A stretch of 64,000 nucleotides of DNA from Archangium gephyra (lineage in GTDB: Bacteria; Myxococcota; Myxococcia; Myxococcales; Myxococcaceae). The DNA is taken from positions 8,084,501 through 8,148,500 of the forward strand of contig NZ_CP011509.1 of NCBI RefSeq assembly GCF_001027285.1, written 5' to 3'. The notes under the pieces were generated by a model. It saw nothing but the letters and a program-made list of their open reading frames with translations, did not search any database and had not been told where the DNA came from. This document shows, one piece after another, positions 1 to 8,567 of the stretch (its first letter is position 1; every line of letters starts with the position of its first letter). Made by a program: the position numbers and the translations under genes.

Positions 1-278
1 CGCGCATAGAAGTCGAGCATGAAGGTGCGCGCCTCCTCCGACGACACCCGGCGCAGCCGCTCGAGCATCTGGAGGTCTCCCCCCGCGGAGAACGCTCCGC
101 CGGCCCCGGCGAGGACGACCGCCCTCACCTCGGGGCGTTGCTGCAACTCGGCCACCCGGCCCCGCAGCGCCTCCCCGAGCTCGGGTGTCATGGCGTTGCG
201 GCGGGCGGAATCATTCAGCGTGAGGGTGGCGACGGCACCCTCCACCTCGAGCAGGACGGCGGTGGACGGAGTGGACAT
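1..278 (-). CDS. Enoyl-CoA hydratase/isomerase family protein (N-terminal part, cut by window edge)
   Basis: Reading from the ATG at 278 gives a crotonase-fold N-terminus. A short beta-strand start (LLEVEGAVATLTLND) leads to the oxyanion-hole segment GAGGAFSAGGDLQML around residues 55-69, which is the family hallmark for binding the thioester carbonyl of acyl-CoA. The reading frame is still open at base 1, so roughly the last two thirds of a usual 255-270 residue protein lie outside the window. A G-rich stretch (AAAGGGG) precedes the ATG. The gene follows a lipoprotein gene on the same strand with a 60-base gap. Substrate and pathway cannot be told from this fragment. Confidence 0.85.
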   Translation of the reverse strand, partial: MSTPSTAVLLEVEGAVATLTLNDSARRNAMTPELGEALRGRVAELQQRPEVRAVVLAGAGGAFSAGGDLQMLERLRRVSSEEARTFMLDFYA

Positions 279-338
279 GGGGCCCCTTTTATCAGGCTCG
301 ACCCGGGGCCCCAGCCCGTACGTCCTGGAGGACGGGTG

Positions 339-1517
339 TTACTTCTGGCCGCCCAGCCACGAGCCCCAGCGCACGATCCGCGTGCCGCCCTCGGGCTCGC
401 GCTTGCCACCGGCGGCCACGCGCTCGGTGGAGCTGGCCAGTGGCTGGAAGCGCGCCTCATAGGGCAGGCCCGCGAAGCCCGGGGCCCACGGATCGGCCGC
501 GTAGGTCTGCGAGAAGACGCGCTGGGTGCCCTCGACGTTCTCCGTGCTCTGCTCGGTGAGGGCGGGCACCTCGCGGCCCTCCGCGGTGAAGGTGCCACGG
601 GTGACGGACGCGGCGGTGGCGGGCGGCCAGTCCCCCGAGGACAGCGCCTCCCAGGGCAGGTTGATCAGCACTTCCTCGAGGGGCTCCGGCTCCACCTGGG
701 AGAAGTCGGAGCAGGGGGCGGCGTTGGCGTCCACGGGGGCCTCGGTGCGCAGCAGGTAGCCGCGCTCGGCGGCGAAGCACACGCGCTGCACGCTCGGCGA
801 GGGGCCCACGTCCACGCGCCGGTCGTAGTACGAGCCCGGGCCCAGGGGCCGCTCCAGCGAGGGCACGGGGGCGTTGGCACCCGCCGAGCCCTCGCGGAAC
901 TCGCGCAGGGTGAGCTGGAAGCCGCCCGCGGCGCCGAAACCGGAGAGCGTGATGTTCGCGTCGATCAGGCCGCGGGTGAGGTAGAGCGGGCCCGGCTCGT
1001 TGGCGTACACGCGCGTGCGCAGGGGGCCGTCCACGGGGCGCTGATCGCTCACGTAGCGCGAGGCCTCCCAGGTGCGGCCCGCGCTGGAGGGCTTCTCGGC
1101 GGAGACCTCACCCGCGTGGGGCACGTCGAGCGGGCGCGTCGTGTCCGCGCGCACGGGGAAGAGCAGCTCCCGCGCCAGCCGCGTCTGGGCCAGGGGCTTG
1201 CCGGCCTCGTCGGTGAAGGCCAGGCGCACCCAGACCCAGGGCTGCTGCACGGCCACCACCTCCAGCGTCACCTGACCGCCCAGGGTTCGCAGGGTGCCGC
1301 CGCCGCGGGGCTCGGTGCTCTGGGTCCCGGAGAAGGAGTAGGTGACCCGGTCGCCCACGCGGGCGCGCTTCCAGGCGTCAGCGGCTTTCATGGAGGTGGA
1401 CTCCTGGGCCTGGGGGTCGGAAGGAGACGGGCTGCCCGACTTCGTGCTCTCGCAGCCCGGGAGGAAGGACAGGGCCGCGCCCAGCAGCGCGGCGATGGGG
1501 AGGGTGGTGTGGCGCAT
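339..1517 (-). CDS. Putative lipoprotein of unknown function
   Basis: This 392-residue protein begins with a type II signal peptide: basic MRHTT, a hydrophobic core and a lipobox-like LPGC, with the lipidated Cys at residue 22. A Ser/Pro/Gln-rich linker follows. The rest is a soluble domain with several short beta-rich segments and no catalytic motif that I recognise. It may belong to a myxobacteria-specific DUF family (I think of DUF6068, from memory only). It is probably exported and anchored in the inner or outer membrane. It ends 60 bases before the hydratase gene on the same strand, so the two may be co-transcribed. The start at 1517 is fixed by the signal peptide; its Shine-Dalgarno is weak. 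Confidence 0.75.
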   Translation of the reverse strand: MRHTTLPIAALLGAALSFLPGCESTKSGSPSPSDPQAQESTSMKAADAWKRARVGDRVTYSFSGTQSTEPRGGGTLRTLGGQVTLEVVAVQQPWVWVRLAFTDEAGKPLAQTRLARELLFPVRADTTRPLDVPHAGEVSAEKPSSAGRTWEASRYVSDQRPVDGPLRTRVYANEPGPLYLTRGLIDANITLSGFGAAGGFQLTLREFREGSAGANAPVPSLERPLGPGSYYDRRVDVGPSPSVQRVCFAAERGYLLRTEAPVDANAAPCSDFSQVEPEPLEEVLINLPWEALSSGDWPPATAASVTRGTFTAEGREVPALTEQSTENVEGTQRVFSQTYAADPWAPGFAGLPYEARFQPLASSTERVAAGGKREPEGGTRIVRWGSWLGGQK

Positions 1518-1642
1518 ATGCCTGTGAGACTTGATCCACCGGGAGTGTATTCACAAGGACGAGCGCGGCCCTTCGAGGACCTGGAGCGCCCGCGCGCCCT
1601 CCCCTTCCGGCCCGCACCCGCTGTCCGATGGGTGAGCACCCC

Positions 1643-1657
1643 GTCCGAGACTCGGAC
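1643..1657. promoter_or_regulatory. Perfect palindrome upstream of first M57 gene
   Basis: GTCCGAGACTCGGAC is a 7+1+7 perfect inverted repeat with further GTCCGA half-sites at 1623 and 1659. The identical 15-mer recurs at 2783 before the second copy of the gene, 1140 bases downstream. Conservation in both copies, 260-270 bases ahead of the start codons, suggests an operator or a short terminator kept under selection. The function is inferred. Confidence 0.4.
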
Positions 1658-1683
1658 AGTCCGAGTGTCGTGCGCACAACTGC

Positions 1684-1714
1684 TTGACACTCAAACGTTT
1701 TGAACGCAAAACGT
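1684..1714 (+). promoter_or_regulatory. Possible -35 box and inverted repeat, first M57 gene
   Basis: A consensus TTGACA lies at 1684-1689, followed at 1695-1714 by a perfect 8-bp inverted repeat, ACGTTTTG-AACG-CAAAACGT. The repeat sits where the spacer and -10 region would be, so a protein bound here would block or modulate the promoter. No good -10 hexamer is visible. Unlike the flanking sequence, this inverted repeat is not conserved upstream of the second gene copy, so the two paralogues may be regulated differently. Confidence 0.3.
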
Positions 1715-1917
1715 CAGGGCACTTTACAAGAAAGCCCAGGACGACGGGTGCATCCATGCTCCAGGGAGAAGATTGAGCTGCCAACCAAGTCCCTGTTTTC
1801 CCGAGGTGTCCAGGTGTTGGCCCGGGGGTTGCTCAGGGCAAGGGGCGCGCGGCCGCGGCTGGGAACCCCTCAGGCGGCGGCGTCCAACCCCTGTAGTCCC
1901 CCGAAAAGGAAGCCCCC

Positions 1918-2679
1918 ATGCGCAAGCTTTCCATGGCGTTGCTGGCCGGTGTTGCCCTCGTTGGTTGCGGTGTCGACTCGCAGGTGGAGAACCAGGAGAT
2001 CGTCTCCAACCTGGTCGAGGCCGGCTTTCCGGCCGACGACATCCTGGTCCACGAGGGGGAGGTGTACGTGGGGCTCGACGCTCACGTGACCCTCGAGGCC
2101 TCCCGCGAGATGCTCCAGACCGGCAAGGAGACCGCGGAGCAGTACCGGACGACCAATCTCGTCGCCACCACCGTGACGAAGATCTGCGTCAACCCCACCT
2201 CCGGGTTCAACAGCTACACCCGCCTGAGCCAGGGCCTCGATCTGGCCATCCAGAACTACAATGGCCTGGGGCTCAGCTTCACCATGGCGCGCGGCCCCAC
2301 CACCGGCTGCAGCGCGAACATCACCGCGCAGACCATGTCCGGCACTGGCGGCTCCGCCGGCTTCCCCTCGGGCGGCAAGCCCTACGGCACCATCAACATC
2401 GGCACCGGCCTGAACAGCTACAGCGTTGACGTGAACGAGCACGTCATCACCCACGAGCTGGGCCACGCGATCGGCTTCCGTCACTCCGACTACTACAACC
2501 GCGCCATCAGCTGCGGCAGCGGCGGCAACGAGGGCGCCTCCACCGTGGGTGCCATCCACATCCCCGGCACGCCGACCACGGCCACGGTGGGCGGCTCCAT
2601 CATGAACTCCTGCTTCCGCTCCACCGAGACCGGTGAGTGGACCAGCTCCGACAAGACCGCGCTGTACTACCTCTACTGA
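1918..2679 (+). CDS. M57-type (PrtB-like) zinc metallopeptidase, lipoprotein, copy 1
   Basis: This 253-residue secreted zinc protease has a lipoprotein signal (MRKLSMALLAGVALVGC, Cys at 17), an N-terminal propeptide-like region of about 75 residues, and a catalytic domain ending near the C-terminus. The zinc motif HELGHAIGFRH at residues 179-189 is the extended HExxHxxGxxH of metzincins. The 'dual-action HEIGH' family M57, whose type member is Myxococcus xanthus PrtB, fits in size and layout. The start is well supported by AAGGAAG six bases before the ATG. A close paralogue follows at 3054. The likely role is extracellular or surface proteolysis during predation or development, which is inferred. 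A met-turn Met may be the Met in the segment SIMNSC near residue 230. Confidence 0.88.
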   Translation: MRKLSMALLAGVALVGCGVDSQVENQEIVSNLVEAGFPADDILVHEGEVYVGLDAHVTLEASREMLQTGKETAEQYRTTNLVATTVTKICVNPTSGFNSYTRLSQGLDLAIQNYNGLGLSFTMARGPTTGCSANITAQTMSGTGGSAGFPSGGKPYGTINIGTGLNSYSVDVNEHVITHELGHAIGFRHSDYYNRAISCGSGGNEGASTVGAIHIPGTPTTATVGGSIMNSCFRSTETGEWTSSDKTALYYLY

Positions 2680-2782
2680 GGTGACGCGCGGACCGGGGAT
2701 GCACCTCCTCGGCAGGAGCTGACCCGGTGTGGGCCCCCCTGAAACCCGGGGGTGGGCCCACTGTCCGATTGGTGTGCATACC

Positions 2783-2797
2783 GTCCGAGACTCGGAC
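2783..2797. promoter_or_regulatory. Perfect palindrome upstream of second M57 gene
   Basis: This is identical in all 15 bases (GTCCGAGACTCGGAC) to the element at 1643-1657 and is preceded by the same GTCCGAT half-site twenty bases upstream. It lies in the 374-base gap between the two M57 genes, which otherwise holds the duplicated leader and no other gene. Confidence 0.4.
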
Positions 2798-3053
2798 GAT
2801 CGGGGTGTCCTGCGCGCAACCCCTTGAGCCCACGGACGATTCACCAGGAAACGTCAGGACTCTTTACAAGAAGTTCCGGGACGGCTGGTGCGGCTGTGTT
2901 CCAGGGCTAAACTTGTATTGCAAACTAAGCCCTTGTTTTCTGGTGTGTCCGCGCGTTGGCCCGAGGGTTGCTCAGGGGTCTGGGTGCGCAGCCGAGGCTG
3001 GAAACCCAGGCGGCAGCGTCTCACCCCCGTAGTCCCTCGAAAAGGAAGCCCCC

Positions 3054-3809
3054 ATGCGTAAGCTTTCTATGGCGTTGCTGGCCGGTGTTGCTCTCGTTGG
3101 CTGCGGTCTCGACACGGAGACCGAGAACAAGGAGATCGTGCAGAACCTGGTCCAGGCCGGCTTCCCGGCGAACGACATCCAGGTCATCGACGGCCAGGTG
3201 TACGTGGGCCAGGACGCTCACGTGACGCTCGAGGCCTCCCAGGAGATGCTCCAGGCCGACAAGGGCGCCGAGCAGTATCGGACGACCAACCTGATGAGCG
3301 GCATCACCAAGATCTGCATCAACCCCACCTCCACGTTCAACAGCTACAGCCGTCTGAGCGCGGGCCTTGATGCGGCCATTGCCAACTACAACAACCTGGG
3401 CCTGTCCTTCTACATGGTGCGCGGCCCGTCCACCGGCTGCAGCGCGAACATCACCGCGACCACCATGTCCGGCGCCGGCGGCTCGGCGGGCTTCCCCTCG
3501 GGTGGCAAGCCCTACGGCACCATCAACATCGGCACCGGCCTGCAGAGCTACAGCGCGGGCGTGAACAAGCACGTCATCTCGCACGAGCTCGGTCACTGCA
3601 TCGGCTTCCGTCACTCTGACTACTACAACCGCGCCATCAGCTGCGGCTCCGGCGGCAACGAGGGCGACTCCGGCGTGGGCGCCATCCTCATCCCCGGCAC
3701 GCCGAGCACGGCCGTGGCGGGTGGCTCGGTCATGAACTCCTGCTTCAGCTCGAGCTCGACCGGCACCTGGACCAGCTCCGACGTCACCGCGCTGAACTAC
3801 CTGTACTGA
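3054..3809 (+). CDS. M57-type (PrtB-like) zinc metallopeptidase, lipoprotein, copy 2
   Basis: This 251-residue paralogue of the preceding gene has a near-identical lipoprotein signal (Cys at 17) and the zinc motif HELGHCIGFRH at residues 177-187. Compared with copy 1, the Ala after the second His is Cys, an unusual free cysteine next to the zinc site. The N-terminal propeptide-like region has diverged more than the catalytic core. The same AAGGAAG ribosome binding site precedes the ATG. Only four bases separate its stop from the next start (a trypsin-like lipoprotein), so the two are probably translated from one mRNA. Confidence 0.88.
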   Translation: MRKLSMALLAGVALVGCGLDTETENKEIVQNLVQAGFPANDIQVIDGQVYVGQDAHVTLEASQEMLQADKGAEQYRTTNLMSGITKICINPTSTFNSYSRLSAGLDAAIANYNNLGLSFYMVRGPSTGCSANITATTMSGAGGSAGFPSGGKPYGTINIGTGLQSYSAGVNKHVISHELGHCIGFRHSDYYNRAISCGSGGNEGDSGVGAILIPGTPSTAVAGGSVMNSCFSSSSTGTWTSSDVTALNYLY

Positions 3810-3813
3810 GAAA

Positions 3814-4581
3814 ATGGCGCGGCGCCCCGCCAGTCCGTTCATGACTCCGTGGGGCCCGCTCCTCGCGGGCACCGTCCTCCTGGGCCTCACGGCCTGTGGA
3901 GAGCCGGTGCCCGTGGATCCTCTGGTCTGCGGGAAGGTGACGCGGCCGGAGGTGAGCAGTCTGTCGCAATGCGGCCCAACCGCTGATTTCACCCCCATCA
4001 ACAGCTATCAGGGCGAGTTCGCCAACGTCCAGGACGCGGAAGACGCGGTCGTCCTGATCAACGGGCGCTGCACCGGAACGCTGATTGAAGCGAGCGCGGG
4101 CCCGGTGGTGATCACCGCGGGTCACTGCGTGGGGCTCGGAGAGGAACCGTTCCTGGTCTTCAACTTCGAGGACAATCCCGACGGCGACGAGTCGACGACC
4201 GAGGGCACTGTCATCGAGCAGTCGTCCGAGCCCGACTACGCGCTCATCCAGCTGAAGGTACTTCCCGCCGTCACGCCGGTCCTGCTGACGACCCAGGCCA
4301 GTGAGCGGTTGGCGATCATCCAGCATCCCCGGGGCAAGCCCAAGGCCATCGCCGAAGGCAGGTACCTGGACTCGTGTGATCAGCAGCTCTACTACGCGGA
4401 CCTGGACACCCTGGTGGGGAGCTCCGGCGCTGGCGTGCTCAACCGTCAAGGCCACCTGCTGGGCATCCACACCGACGGCGATTGCGACGAAAAGGGCCGT
4501 GGCTCCAACAGGGGCTGGACCGCGCAAGCGATTGTCGAAGCGTCCCCGTACCTGGAGAGCGCCGACCTCGCCGAACGTTGA
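3814..4581 (+). CDS. Trypsin-like serine protease, putative lipoprotein
   Basis: This protein of up to 255 residues has a hydrophobic export signal ending in LTAC (Cys 28). The chymotrypsin-fold triad is visible: His104 in ITAGHCVG, Asp141 in PDYALIQL and Ser204 in GSSGAGVLN. It is compact, like V8/glutamyl-endopeptidase relatives. The ATG at 3814 lies four bases after the metallopeptidase stop. An in-frame ATG at 3841 would also keep the signal peptide, and neither has a strong Shine-Dalgarno. Coupling to a zinc protease suggests a shared role in surface or extracellular proteolysis, one possibly activating the other (inference). Confidence 0.85.
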   Translation: MARRPASPFMTPWGPLLAGTVLLGLTACGEPVPVDPLVCGKVTRPEVSSLSQCGPTADFTPINSYQGEFANVQDAEDAVVLINGRCTGTLIEASAGPVVITAGHCVGLGEEPFLVFNFEDNPDGDESTTEGTVIEQSSEPDYALIQLKVLPAVTPVLLTTQASERLAIIQHPRGKPKAIAEGRYLDSCDQQLYYADLDTLVGSSGAGVLNRQGHLLGIHTDGDCDEKGRGSNRGWTAQAIVEASPYLESADLAER

Positions 4582-4652
4582 GGACGTGACAGGTACGGCT
4601 TGATTCCGGGTACCCGCATGGGAAAACAGCTCGCCCTCGCAAAGGACTGTTT

Positions 4653-7490
4653 TTGCCATCGCCGGAAGCACCCGAGAACGCACCGTTCCATCAGTTCCCG
4701 GAAGGCGGGGAGATGGGTGCGCTCATGCGCGCCGTGGATTGGAGCAAGACGGCGGTAGGCCCGGTGGAGGGCTGGCCGAGTCCCCTCAAGACCACCGTGC
4801 GCACCCTGCTCGAGTGCCGCCTGCCCATGTATCTCGCCTGGGGCCGCGAGTTCACGCAGTTCTACAACGATGCCTACCGGCCGATCCTGGGAAGCACGAA
4901 ACATCCCCAGGCCATGGGCGGGCGCGCGCCGGAAACCTGGCCGGAGCTCTGGGCCACCATTGGCCCCATGTGGGACGAAGTCTGGAGGGGCCGCTCCTTC
5001 GGGTCCGACAACTTCCGGCTCACCCTCGAGCGAAACGGCTACCCCGAGGATTGCTACTTCAATTTCTCCTATAGCCCCGTGAGGGATGAAGCCGGCGCCG
5101 TGGCGGGTGTGCTCGTGACGTTCGCCGAGACCACCGCCCAGGTGATGAGCGAGCGCCGCCTGATGGAGGAGCGCGACAAGCTCAACAACATCCTGCAGAA
5201 CCTCAACGACGGGATCTTCACCGTCGACACCGGCGCCAACATCGTGGACATGAACGCAGTGGCCTTGCGCATGCACGGCTACTCCTCGTTGGAAGAGGCG
5301 CAGCGGGCGGCCCCGAGCCGCGAAGCCCATTTCGAAGTGCGCACGGCCGAGGGGAAGGTTCTTCCGCTGCCCGAGTGGCCGGTGATGCGGGTGCTGCGCG
5401 GCGAACGCTTCTCCGACGTGGAGCTCCGGGTCCGGTTGCGGAAACAAGACAGCTCCTGGATCGGTTCCTATAGCGGCACGCCGATCCACGATGCTCAGGG
5501 CAACGTCCGCCTCGGTGTGATTTCCTTACGCGACGTGACGGAGCGCCGTCAGCTGCTGGAGAACGAAAAATCCGCTCGTCGCGCGGTGGAGAAGAGCGAG
5601 GCCAAGTTCCGCTCGATCTTCAATCTCGCCGCCGTCGGCATCGCGAGAAGCGATCCCCAGAGCGGCCTCTTCCTCGAGGTGAATCGCCGGTTCGAGGAGC
5701 TCACCGGCTACTCCGCCGAAGAGCTCTCGCGATTGACCTTCAGCGACATCACCCACCCCGAGGACCGGCAGCGGGACCGGGAAGGCTTTCGTGCTTTCGC
5801 GCAAGGGAGCCTCCCCAGCTTCCGCACGCAGAAACGCTACGTGCGCAAGGATGGCCGCGTGGTCTGGGTCAACCTCGAGGCCGTGGCCGGCGCCCACGGT
5901 CCGGACGGCCGGATGCTCGAGACGATCGGGATCATCCAGGACATCACCGAGGAGAAGCAGGCCCTCCTGGCCGTGGAAGAACGGGAGCGCCGCTTCCGGG
6001 TGCTCGCCAATTCGATGCCCCAGATCGTGTGGATGGCTCGCCCCGACGGAACCTTCGATTACTTCAACGAGCGCTGGTTCGAGTACACGGGAGTGTCCGA
6101 GACAGCGCCCATGGGCCCGGTGCCCTGCGAGGGCGTGGTCCATCCGGACGATTCCACCAGGGGGCGGGAAGCCTGGCTGCTGTCGATCCGCACGGGAGAG
6201 CCCCTCTACACGGAGTCGCGCCTGCGGCGAGGGGACGATGGGACGTACCGCTGGTTTCTCACCCGGGCCATTCCGGTTCGCGGCGACGATGGCGCGGTCG
6301 TGCGCTGGTTCGGAACCTCGACCGATATCGACCAGCAGAAACGCGCCGAGGAGCTCCTCGCCCACTCCGGGGAGCTCTTCCGCCGCGTGACCGAAACGAT
6401 TCCCCAGGCCGTGTGGCGCACGAACCTGGACGGCTCGGCCGACTACTTCAGCCAGCGCTTCTACGAAATCGTGGGTTATGGCCCGAAGGATTTCCTCGGC
6501 TGGGGCTGGTCGGAGCTGATCCATCCCGACGACAGGCACCACGTGCTCGAGGAGTGGCGGCGCTGCCGCGATGCGCTCATCCCCGTTTCCTACGAGTTCC
6601 GCGTGCTTGGCTCCGATGGCAGGTACCGCTGGTTCCTGGCCCAGGGAAACCCCCACCGCAACGAGCGCGGCGAGGTGGACAAATACTACGGCACCTGGAC
6701 GCGGATCGATGAACAGAAGCACGCCCAGGCCGAGCTGCTCGAGCTCACGCAGGAGCTCCAGGCCTCCGTGCGCGCCCGCGATGAGTTTCTCTCCCTCGCG
6801 AGCCACGAGCTGAAGACTCCGCTCACCACCCTCAAGCTGCAGGCACAGGTGCTCCAGCGCGGGGTGGAGAAGAACGACGCCCGTCTTGGCAGGGAGCGGC
6901 TCGGCCAGCTGGCGGAGCAGTCGAAACGGCAGATCGCGCGGCTCGAACGGCTGATCGACGACATGCTCGATATTTCGCGCATCCGCACGGGCCGCCTCAC
7001 CCTGCGGCTCGAGAAGGCGGATTTCGTCGAGCTCGTGCGCGAGGTGCTCGAACGGATGCAGCACCAGTTCGACGCCGCGCGCTTGCCCGCGCCGGAGCTC
7101 TCGGCGAGCGCCGCCATCGCCGGTGTCTTCGACCGGCTCCGCATGGAGCAGGTGATGACGAACCTGCTCACGAATGCGATTCGCTACGGCGGCGGGCAGC
7201 CCATCGCCGTGCGCGTGGCCGAAGCGGGAGAACGGGTGCGCCTCGAGGTGAGCGACAGGGGCGTGGGCATTGCCCCGGAAGACCACGAGCGCATTTTCGA
7301 GCGCTTCGAGCGCGTGATGCGCCCTTCGGAGGTCAGCGGCCTCGGGCTCGGGCTCTTCATCACCCGGCAGATCGTGCGGGCACACGGGGGCGACGTGCGC
7401 GTGGAGAGCCAGCTCGGACATGGCTCCACCTTCATCGTGGAGCTACCGCGAACCGCCGTGACCGGGGGCGAGGGCGTGCACGTGGTTTGA
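4653..7490 (+). CDS. Multi-PAS sensor histidine kinase (cytoplasmic)
   Basis: This 945-residue sensor kinase has no membrane segment. About five PAS/PAC modules occupy roughly residues 20-155, 165-300, 315-440, 445-570 and 575-700. A HisKA helix follows with the phospho-acceptor His718 (LASHELKTPLTTL), then an HATPase_c domain with the N-box (NLLTNAIRYGG, ~834-845), G1 box DRGVGIAP (~868) and G2 box GLGLGLF (~896). It has no receiver domain, and no response regulator lies next door, so its partner is encoded elsewhere. The start is a TTG at 4653, chosen because AAAGGA lies six bases upstream and no ATG precedes the first PAS domain in frame. The ligand of the PAS domains cannot be told from sequence. 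Confidence 0.9.
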   Translation: MPSPEAPENAPFHQFPEGGEMGALMRAVDWSKTAVGPVEGWPSPLKTTVRTLLECRLPMYLAWGREFTQFYNDAYRPILGSTKHPQAMGGRAPETWPELWATIGPMWDEVWRGRSFGSDNFRLTLERNGYPEDCYFNFSYSPVRDEAGAVAGVLVTFAETTAQVMSERRLMEERDKLNNILQNLNDGIFTVDTGANIVDMNAVALRMHGYSSLEEAQRAAPSREAHFEVRTAEGKVLPLPEWPVMRVLRGERFSDVELRVRLRKQDSSWIGSYSGTPIHDAQGNVRLGVISLRDVTERRQLLENEKSARRAVEKSEAKFRSIFNLAAVGIARSDPQSGLFLEVNRRFEELTGYSAEELSRLTFSDITHPEDRQRDREGFRAFAQGSLPSFRTQKRYVRKDGRVVWVNLEAVAGAHGPDGRMLETIGIIQDITEEKQALLAVEERERRFRVLANSMPQIVWMARPDGTFDYFNERWFEYTGVSETAPMGPVPCEGVVHPDDSTRGREAWLLSIRTGEPLYTESRLRRGDDGTYRWFLTRAIPVRGDDGAVVRWFGTSTDIDQQKRAEELLAHSGELFRRVTETIPQAVWRTNLDGSADYFSQRFYEIVGYGPKDFLGWGWSELIHPDDRHHVLEEWRRCRDALIPVSYEFRVLGSDGRYRWFLAQGNPHRNERGEVDKYYGTWTRIDEQKHAQAELLELTQELQASVRARDEFLSLASHELKTPLTTLKLQAQVLQRGVEKNDARLGRERLGQLAEQSKRQIARLERLIDDMLDISRIRTGRLTLRLEKADFVELVREVLERMQHQFDAARLPAPELSASAAIAGVFDRLRMEQVMTNLLTNAIRYGGGQPIAVRVAEAGERVRLEVSDRGVGIAPEDHERIFERFERVMRPSEVSGLGLGLFITRQIVRAHGGDVRVESQLGHGSTFIVELPRTAVTGGEGVHVV

Positions 7491-7662
7491 AGGTTCCAAT
7501 GGCAAACGGCTTGCTCTCTCGCTCCCTCTCTTGGCGAGGCAGCACCATGGCCAGCTCTCGAGCGGGAGGGCCGCCATGGACCTGTCCCAGGGGCCCCGGC
7601 TACATTGGCGAGCAGCTCGCGCCCTCCCCATCCCCCACGTGCCGAGCCCCCCCGGCAGGTCC

Positions 7663-8427
7663 ATGCGCCCCCCTTCGAGCCGTCTCGCGTCTGTCATTGC
7701 CCTGGTTCTCCTGACGGGGTTGCTGACCGCCCCACGTCCGGCTCGGGCCTACCCCATGCTGCCGTGGCCGGCGACCCCCTTCCCCGAGGGGACGCTGTTC
7801 ATCTTTCCCTTCAACTTCGTCTCGGGTGACGCCAGGTTCATCAATTCCTACCTCTATGGCGCCCTGGGGTTGTCCGAGCGGTGGGATCTCATCGCCGGAG
7901 CCTCGGTCAACTTCACGACCGACCCCTGCTCGGCCAGCTTCGGGGTGGTGGATGTGACGCCCCGCTACCTGGTGACACCGCAGCTCGCCCTGTCGCCACG
8001 CATCCTCTACACCCCAGGCCAGTCGCTGGTGTTCTCCCCGGAGGTGCACACCTTCTGGAACAGGGACAAGTTCACCCTCTGGGTCAACGCGGGCCTGCGC
8101 CCCTCCCTGGACCTGAACGGGGGTGGCATCACCTCCACCACCGCCTACGCCTACTTCTCCACCGAGTATGCCTTCACCCCCCAGGTCTGGGGCATCTTCG
8201 AAGTGGACCCCTACCTCACCCTCACCCACTCGCCGTCGGCCTCGCTTCAGCCCACGATGCAGTTGGTGGCGGGCGTGGGTTTCGCGCTGGATCCGCAGCA
8301 GACCCACCTCTTCGAGGTCGGGGCGATTGCGGCCTTCTCCCCCGCCACCCCCTTCTCCTACGCCAGCTCCATCACCTATGCAGCTTGGTACGCCACGTCG
8401 TTCGAGCTCTGGAAGAAGCAGCGCTGA
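7663..8427 (+). CDS. Exported protein, probably outer-membrane beta-barrel
   Basis: From the ATG at 7663 the protein has 254 residues and a clear Sec signal peptide ending PARPARA before YPMLPW. The mature part alternates aromatic and hydrophobic residues in strand-sized stretches and ends with a charged KKQR, consistent with a small outer-membrane barrel. Hints of repeated strands are LSPRILYTP, FTLWVNAGL and AYFSTEYAFTP. An earlier in-frame ATG at 7531 would place 44 extra residues before the signal peptide and is unlikely. I recognise no named family. It lies downstream of the PAS kinase but is separated by 172 bases. Confidence 0.65.
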   Translation: MRPPSSRLASVIALVLLTGLLTAPRPARAYPMLPWPATPFPEGTLFIFPFNFVSGDARFINSYLYGALGLSERWDLIAGASVNFTTDPCSASFGVVDVTPRYLVTPQLALSPRILYTPGQSLVFSPEVHTFWNRDKFTLWVNAGLRPSLDLNGGGITSTTAYAYFSTEYAFTPQVWGIFEVDPYLTLTHSPSASLQPTMQLVAGVGFALDPQQTHLFEVGAIAAFSPATPFSYASSITYAAWYATSFELWKKQR

Positions 8428-8502
8428 ATCCCAGCGCACCCAGCGCCAGCCACGCGAGCGGCGCCTCTTGATTTCTCGCACTCGGCGACTGAGCGGGAGC
8501 TG

Positions 8503-8518
8503 CACGGTTTTCACCGTG
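8503..8518. terminator. Short hairpin between exported-protein genes
   Basis: CACGGT-TTTC-ACCGTG forms a perfect 6-bp stem with a 4-base loop, 75 bases after one stop and 50 before the next start. No U-tract follows, so it could equally be an operator. Confidence 0.25.
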
Positions 8519-8567
8519 ATGTCTTGAAAACCTGTTATGGCGGGTTTCCAAACCAAGGAGCCCCCGC

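Larger units (their letters stand above)
1620..2679 (+). repeat. Tandem duplication unit, copy 1 (regulatory region + M57 gene)
   Basis: The block from the GTCCGA-rich element to the end of the first M57 gene is repeated at 2760-3809 with an offset of about 1.14 kb. Conserved non-coding landmarks are the 15-bp palindrome, a stretch reading AAACGTCAGG..CTTTACAAGAA, a CCCTTGTTTTC-like stretch, and the ribosome binding site AAAAGGAAGCCCCC. The whole ~300-base leader was therefore duplicated with the gene. Confidence 0.8.
2760..3809 (+). repeat. Tandem duplication unit, copy 2 (regulatory region + M57 gene)
   Basis: This is the second copy of the unit described at 1620-2679. Coding similarity is highest around the catalytic domain, and the leader is recognisably similar for about 300 bases. 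The TTGACA and ACGTTTTG inverted repeat of copy 1 have been lost or replaced here. Confidence 0.8.

Noticed and set aside
138-1703. 521-residue plus-strand frame opposite the lipoprotein gene
   Set aside because: The opposite strand has a lipoprotein signal and normal codon bias; this frame has neither.
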